Shown in pieces: positions 60,213-64,000 of a stretch of 64,000 nt of DNA; position 1 is the stretch's first letter, and each line of letters begins with the position of its first letter. Origin of the DNA: Methylobacillus methanolivorans (GTDB lineage Bacteria > Pseudomonadota > Gammaproteobacteria > Burkholderiales > Methylophilaceae). Under the pieces are notes generated by a model that was not told the origin of the DNA, searched no databases, and saw only the letters and a list, made by a program, of their open reading frames with translations. The stretch spans positions 992,001 to 1,056,000 of the forward strand of contig NZ_JBIWXY010000001.1 of the NCBI RefSeq assembly GCF_044751345.1, given 5' to 3'. A program made the position numbers and the translations under genes.

Positions 60213-62159
60213 ATGACATGGCCTACTGACTTATGGAATTGCCTGAGAAAAGGCTTTTCCATTGAAAAAGACAAACCCCAGTTACTCACGGCCCAATTCA
60301 AGGCATTCTCCAAGCAACTGCCGTTGATGTATGTCATCTTGCTCATCAATAGCTGGATACTAAGCGCCACACACATGTCCAGCGCCCCCAGATGGCTGAC
60401 CCTGGACTACCCGATTGTATTGACGGTGATATGCATCATTCGATTCTCCTTCTGGTTTCGCACCCGCAAGCATGAGCCTAGCTTGGCATCGACTATGCAT
60501 GCACTCAATCGCACTACCCTGATTGCAGGCCCTATCTCATTAAGTTTCACCATCTGGGCCATCATGCTGTTTCCTTATGGTGATGCCTATGCGCAATCCC
60601 ATGTTGCCTTTTATATGGGGATCACCGTAATTGGCTGCATCTTCTGCCTAATGCACTTACGCCCAGCTGCGCTTATTACCGCAGCGGTAGTCAATATCAG
60701 CTTCATCATCTTTTTCGCCTCCACCGGCAAGCCTACATTCATCGCAACAGCCGTTAATGTAGGTTTGGTATCCGGCATCATGCTGATGATCCTGCATGTG
60801 TATTATCGCGACTTCACCAGGCTAGCGGACGCCCAAGCCCAGGCTGAGGCATTGAGTAATGAAAACCTGCGCTTGGCCAATATCGATAGCCTGACCATGT
60901 TGCCCAACCGTCGCAAATTCTTCAGCGAGCTCTATGCCTGTTGCATGCAGGCAGAACAAGATGGCAGCCGCTTTGCCGTGGGCATCCTCGATCTGGATGG
61001 CTTCAAACCCGTCAATGACCTGTATGGTCACAGCGTAGGAGATAAACTGCTATTTGCCGTTGGCCAGCGCTTGCTCAAGCTTTGCGATGAAGACACTCAT
61101 TTGGCCCGGCTGGGCGGAGATGAATTTGCCATCATCATTACGCGAGAAATGGACGATCAGGCGCTACTACTCTTTGGCACCCAATTGTGCGAGTCCTTGC
61201 GTCGCCCTTTCATGATTGCAGATACCCTGATACAGATTGCGGCCTCCATGGGCTTGGTCACCTACCCCGATATGGCAGGGAATGCGACTGATCTATTTGA
61301 ACATGCCGACTATGCGCTTTACCACGGCAAGCGCAATCATCGCAGCATGGTCACGGTATTTTCCACCAGCCACAGAAACATGATCCACCTGGATGCCAGT
61401 ATTGAGCAGGCACTAAGGAAAGCAGATTTTTCCGAGGAACTGGAAGTCTACTTCCAGCCCATTGTCGACATCACGACAGAAAAAATCGTTGCCTTTGAGG
61501 CTCTGGCGCGCTGGGTCAACCCCGTATTAGGACCAATCTCCCCCGCACAGTTCATCCCGGTAGCAGAGCGCACTGGCATCATTAATCAACAAACTCGCAT
61601 CCTGCTGGAAAAAGCGCTCACAGCAGCCGCCAAATGGCCCGCACATATCCGGCTATCATTTAATTTATCAGCGCACGACCTGAGTTCTCCGGATATCGTG
61701 CAGCGCATCGTGCAAATCATCGATCAATCCAAATTTAACCCACGGCAACTGGATATGGAAATCACGGAAACCGCCGTGATGCACGACATAGAACAAGCAA
61801 AATGGGCGACAGAACAGATCAGGAAACTAGGCTGTGGCATTACACTGGATGATTTTGGCACTGGGCATTCCAGCCTGAGCCAACTGCACGCTTTATCTTT
61901 GAGCAAGATCAAGATAGATCGCAGCTTTGTCACCAATATTGAGAAAAATCCAGCCAGCCTCAAAATCGTCAAATCCCTGCTAGCCCTCAGCCGGGACATG
62001 GAACTGGATTGTATTATCGAAGGTGTTGAAACCACCGAGGAAATGGCCGTTATCAAAGAAATTGGCGGCTCCATGGTGCAAGGCTATCTATATTCCAAGC
62101 CCATGCCAGCATCAGGTACTGAACAATGGCTGCACAAAAACGCCATGGTGACGGCATAA
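60213..62159 (+). CDS. Membrane-anchored GGDEF-EAL cyclic-di-GMP protein
   Basis: This 648-residue inner-membrane protein probably makes and breaks cyclic di-GMP. About six N-terminal helices (residues 40-200) form a membrane sensor without a recognised ligand domain. The GGDEF domain has LARLGGDEFAIIITRE near residue 300. The EAL domain has AFEALARWVNP near residue 430, and TLDDFGTGHSSLSQLHALSL and IIEGVETTEEM, so both active-site motifs look intact. A strong GGAGGGG ribosome-binding site precedes the ATG. It stands alone and ends at a bidirectional terminator shared with the tRNA cluster. The net activity cannot be told from sequence. Confidence 0.95.
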   Translation: MTWPTDLWNCLRKGFSIEKDKPQLLTAQFKAFSKQLPLMYVILLINSWILSATHMSSAPRWLTLDYPIVLTVICIIRFSFWFRTRKHEPSLASTMHALNRTTLIAGPISLSFTIWAIMLFPYGDAYAQSHVAFYMGITVIGCIFCLMHLRPAALITAAVVNISFIIFFASTGKPTFIATAVNVGLVSGIMLMILHVYYRDFTRLADAQAQAEALSNENLRLANIDSLTMLPNRRKFFSELYACCMQAEQDGSRFAVGILDLDGFKPVNDLYGHSVGDKLLFAVGQRLLKLCDEDTHLARLGGDEFAIIITREMDDQALLLFGTQLCESLRRPFMIADTLIQIAASMGLVTYPDMAGNATDLFEHADYALYHGKRNHRSMVTVFSTSHRNMIHLDASIEQALRKADFSEELEVYFQPIVDITTEKIVAFEALARWVNPVLGPISPAQFIPVAERTGIINQQTRILLEKALTAAAKWPAHIRLSFNLSAHDLSSPDIVQRIVQIIDQSKFNPRQLDMEITETAVMHDIEQAKWATEQIRKLGCGITLDDFGTGHSSLSQLHALSLSKIKIDRSFVTNIEKNPASLKIVKSLLALSRDMELDCIIEGVETTEEMAVIKEIGGSMVQGYLYSKPMPASGTEQWLHKNAMVTA

Positions 62160-62263
62160 GACTGCGGAGTGATTTGATATATTGCTACCGAACTCATGTA
62201 CCACAAGACGCTCAAGCAAAATGATTGGGATAGGAAAAGGTATAGATAGATATCTAGAGATGA

Positions 62264-62293
62264 AAAAAGGGAAAGCATGAGCTTTCCCTTTTT
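62264..62293. terminator. Bidirectional terminator between the GGDEF-EAL gene and the tRNA cluster
   Basis: The stem AAAAAGGGAAAGC / GCTTTCCCTTTTT with a four-base loop gives a T-run on both strands. It should end the GGDEF-EAL transcript on plus and the tRNA transcript on minus. Confidence 0.9.
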
Positions 62294-62297
62294 AATT

Positions 62298-62373
62298 TGG
62301 AGCGGGAAACGAGTCTCGAACTCGCGACCTCAACCTTGGCAAGGTTGCGCTCTACCAACTGAGCTATTCCCGC
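62298..62373 (-). tRNA. tRNA-Gly (anticodon GCC)
   Basis: The 76-nt cloverleaf begins GCGGGAATAGCTCAGTTGG, has anticodon GCC in CTTGCCAAG, a T-arm GCGAGTTCGAGACTCGT and an encoded CCA end. It is identical to the copy at 62551-62626. Confidence 0.97.
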
Positions 62374-62399
62374 ATTGCTTGACAGCAAAATCATTTACC

Positions 62400-62473
62400 T
62401 GGAGGCGCGAGCCGGAGTCGAACCGGCCTAAACGGCTTTGCAGGCCGCGGCATAACCGCTTTGCTATCGCGCC
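62400..62473 (-). tRNA. tRNA-Cys (anticodon GCA)
   Basis: The 74-nt cloverleaf begins GGCGCGATAGCAAAGCGG, has anticodon GCA in CCTGCAAAG, a T-arm GCCGGTTCGACTCCGGC and an encoded CCA end. It lies between two identical tRNA-Gly genes. Confidence 0.97.
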
Positions 62474-62509
62474 ATAAACAGTATCAGACTAGCCTTTCGG
62501 ACATCTGAT

Positions 62510-62539
62510 AAAAAAGGAAAGTGCTTGCTGCCACTTTCC
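62510..62539 (-). terminator. Terminator between tRNA-Gly and tRNA-Cys
   Basis: On the minus strand the stem GGAAAGTG / CACTTTCC with an eight-base loop is followed by six T residues. It lies just after the first tRNA-Gly in transcription order, ahead of tRNA-Cys, and so may split the cluster into two transcripts. Confidence 0.75.
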
Positions 62540-62550
62540 CCTTTAAATCC

Positions 62551-62626
62551 TGGAGCGGGAAACGAGTCTCGAACTCGCGACCTCAACCTTGGCAAGGTTG
62601 CGCTCTACCAACTGAGCTATTCCCGC
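62551..62626 (-). tRNA. tRNA-Gly (anticodon GCC), second copy
   Basis: This 76-nt gene is identical to the tRNA-Gly at 62298-62373, including the encoded CCA. It is the first of the cluster in the direction of transcription, 60 bp after pgsA. Confidence 0.97.
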
Positions 62627-62686
62627 ATCGAAAGAAGGCGCTATTCTAAGGATTTTCAGCACTGTGTCAAGCGTATTTCAGGCTGA

Positions 62687-63253
62687 TTATCCAGCCTTCA
62701 TGCGTGGCCAGGCAGCCTTCAAATAGTAAGCCATTGACACCAATGTCAAAATCGCCGCGATATAAATTAACACTTCGCCGTAAAAACTAATATCCAGCGG
62801 CCCTAATGGATCGTAATACAACAGAAAAAGGATAGCTGCCATCTGCACTGCTGTCTTGATCTTGCCTATAAATGCCACTGCCACACTGCTACGCTCGCCC
62901 ATGCCTGCCATCCACTCACGTAAGGCACTGATCGCGATTTCACGTCCAATAATGATCAAGGCAACGACTGCACCAACACGATCAAGCTCAATCAGTAACA
63001 CCAAGGCAGCGGCCACCATCAATTTGTCGGCCACAGGGTCGAGGAAGGCCCCAAATGCAGAAGTCTGGTTAAGTACGCGCGCAAGATAGCCGTCAAACCA
63101 ATCAGTAATTGCCGCAAAGGCAAAGATGAAAGTAGCCAGCACGTTCTTGTCATGCATAGGCAAGGTAGTTTCCGGGAAATAGAATATCCCGACAAAAAGC
63201 GGTATACATAAAATACGCATTACTGTCAGGCTATTGGGGACATTCCAGAACAT
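62687..63253 (-). CDS. pgsA: CDP-diacylglycerol-glycerol-3-phosphate 3-phosphatidyltransferase
   Basis: PgsA makes phosphatidylglycerol phosphate from CDP-diacylglycerol and glycerol 3-phosphate in the inner membrane. The 188-residue protein starts MFWNVPNSLTVMRILCIPLF and has about five helices. The CDP-alcohol phosphotransferase motif DG-AR-G-D-D is seen in ITDWFDGYLARVLNQT and SAFGAFLDPVADKLMVAAAL. Its start codon shares one base with the uvrC stop codon (TGATG), the usual coupled arrangement in proteobacteria. The tRNA-Gly/Cys/Gly genes follow, as in many genomes. Confidence 0.96.
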   Translation of the reverse strand: MFWNVPNSLTVMRILCIPLFVGIFYFPETTLPMHDKNVLATFIFAFAAITDWFDGYLARVLNQTSAFGAFLDPVADKLMVAAALVLLIELDRVGAVVALIIIGREIAISALREWMAGMGERSSVAVAFIGKIKTAVQMAAILFLLYYDPLGPLDISFYGEVLIYIAAILTLVSMAYYLKAAWPRMKAG

Positions 63254-64000
63254 CAGTGCAACTCCTCATAAATTTTCTGCGCCAGTGCATGACTGATACC
63301 ATCCACCTGCGCAATTTCATCCACGCTGGCATTCTTCACGCCATCCAGGCCACCAAACCTGGTCAACAGGCTTTTGCGGCGCTTGGCGCCTATGCCGCTG
63401 ATATCTTCCAGGCTGGAATGCATGCGTGCCTTGCCTCGCTTGGCACGGTGTCCAGTAATGGCAAAGCGGTGCGCCTCATCGCGAATCTGCTGCAATAAGT
63501 GCAAGCCTGGGTGGTCTTTTTTCAGGCCTACCGGCTCTTCACGCTCGGGGAAGAACATCTGTTCCAACCCCGGTTTGCGCTCTTCGCCCTTGGCAATCCC
63601 GACCAACTGGATGTCCAGCAGCCCGACCTCGTTCATCACTTCAACCGCCACGCCCAACTGCCCCTTGCCACCATCAATAAACACTAGGTCAGGGCGTTTA
63701 CCCTCACCCACAGCAACTTTGCGGTAGCGCCGGGTCAGGGCGTCGCGCATCGCTGCATAATCATCGCCGGGCGTGATACCGGTGATATTGTAACGGCGAT
63801 ACTCGGAATTCTGCATATTGCCCTTGTCGAAGACCACACAGGAAGCCACCGTGGCCTCCCCCATGGTATGACTGATATCGAAGCATTCAATGCGCTCTGT
63901 GCCTTCCGGCAAATCCAGTGCCTCACGCAATGCGATCAGCCTGGCCTGCTGATTGGCCTGTTGGGCGACACGCTGACTGAGGGCCAACTCTGCATTGGTT
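63253..64000 (-). CDS. uvrC: Excinuclease ABC subunit C, C-terminal part (5' end beyond window)
   Basis: This is the C-terminal part of UvrC, the nuclease that makes both incisions in nucleotide excision repair. About 248 codons are visible and the frame is open to the right edge, so the start lies outside. The RNase H-like endonuclease region has RIECFDISHTMGEATVASCV, RPDLVFIDGGKGQLGVAVEV and a catalytic DEAHRFAITGHRAKR segment. The C-terminal double helix-hairpin-helix is ISGIGAKRRKSLLTRFGGLD followed by QVDGISHALAQKIYEEL. The stop codon overlaps the pgsA start. Confidence 0.96.
   Translation of the reverse strand, partial: TNAELALSQRVAQQANQQARLIALREALDLPEGTERIECFDISHTMGEATVASCVVFDKGNMQNSEYRRYNITGITPGDDYAAMRDALTRRYRKVAVGEGKRPDLVFIDGGKGQLGVAVEVMNEVGLLDIQLVGIAKGEERKPGLEQMFFPEREEPVGLKKDHPGLHLLQQIRDEAHRFAITGHRAKRGKARMHSSLEDISGIGAKRRKSLLTRFGGLDGVKNASVDEIAQVDGISHALAQKIYEELH

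Noticed and set aside
63253..63987. A separate short gene starting at 63987
   Set aside because: The frame continues without a stop to the window edge and encodes the UvrC C-terminal region. The apparent start is an internal TTG.
1..64000. CRISPR arrays, transposase genes, prophage genes
   Set aside because: No regularly spaced repeats, no transposase or integrase motifs and no phage structural genes were seen on either strand.

Overview
This window reads as chromosome of a betaproteobacterial methylotroph of the family Methylophilaceae, most like Methylobacillus. That is an inference. It rests on the formamidase/amide-porin/amide-urea transporter cluster first described in Methylophilus methylotrophus, an EarP/EF-P pair with Arg32, a PEP-CTERM protein and the general gene set. 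No phage, insertion sequence with a transposase, or CRISPR array was seen. One short transposon-like repeat is present.

Layout. 1-6.1 kb: a two-gene AddAB-like helicase/nuclease operon on the minus strand, cut by the left edge. 6.2-8.5 kb: greB, earP and efp. 8.5-12.7 kb, minus strand: a small unknown gene translationally coupled to the ammonium transporter amt, then a DNA-repair pair (DUF4130 protein plus radical SAM protein) behind an SOS-type operator. 12.9-34.7 kb: an amide/urea nitrogen island. It holds a CheW-domain sensory protein, a LuxR-type response regulator and an NCS1-permease/hybrid histidine kinase, then the gntR-urea carboxylase-allophanate hydrolase operon, a five-gene urea/short-chain amide ABC transporter, FmdB, formamidase and an amide porin. 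34.8-36.2 kb: a lipoprotein and an autocleavable LexA. 36.3-40.4 kb: a FecI/FecR/TonB-receptor signalling set in which the sigma gene has an in-frame amber codon. 40.4-42.0 kb: a small protein and an MgtC/DUF4010 membrane protein. 42-46 kb: two divergent TPP riboswitches controlling a flavin monooxygenase plus SDR on one side and an SSS transporter on the other. 46-50.5 kb: SelO, a luciferase-like oxidoreductase, a PEP-CTERM protein and a Crp-family regulator. 50.5-58.9 kb: a LysR-llpE-RND efflux operon resembling ceoR-llpE-ceoAB-opcM, with a MITE-like element between two pump genes. 58.9-62.2 kb: a possible small RNA, a BON protein, a tRNA remnant, a small orphan gene and a GGDEF-EAL protein. 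62.2-64 kb, minus strand: uvrC-pgsA followed by tRNA-Gly, tRNA-Cys and tRNA-Gly.

The strongest new idea is a layered nitrogen circuit. The permease-kinase/regulator operon has a sigma-54 -24/-12 element and an NtrC-type palindrome upstream. The CheW-domain gene and amt also have good -24/-12 matches. The amide porin/formamidase operon and the allophanate hydrolase/urea carboxylase operon share a TACG-N8-CGTA palindrome placed exactly 23 bp upstream of similar -10 boxes. This suits a class II activator, plausibly the LuxR-type regulator encoded here. A second palindrome at the predicted start of the allophanate hydrolase transcript suits the GntR repressor encoded at the end of that operon. 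Other points worth following are an SOS box shared by lexA and the radical SAM repair pair, and the TPP-riboswitch monooxygenase/SDR/transporter set, which may be a thiamin-precursor salvage route.
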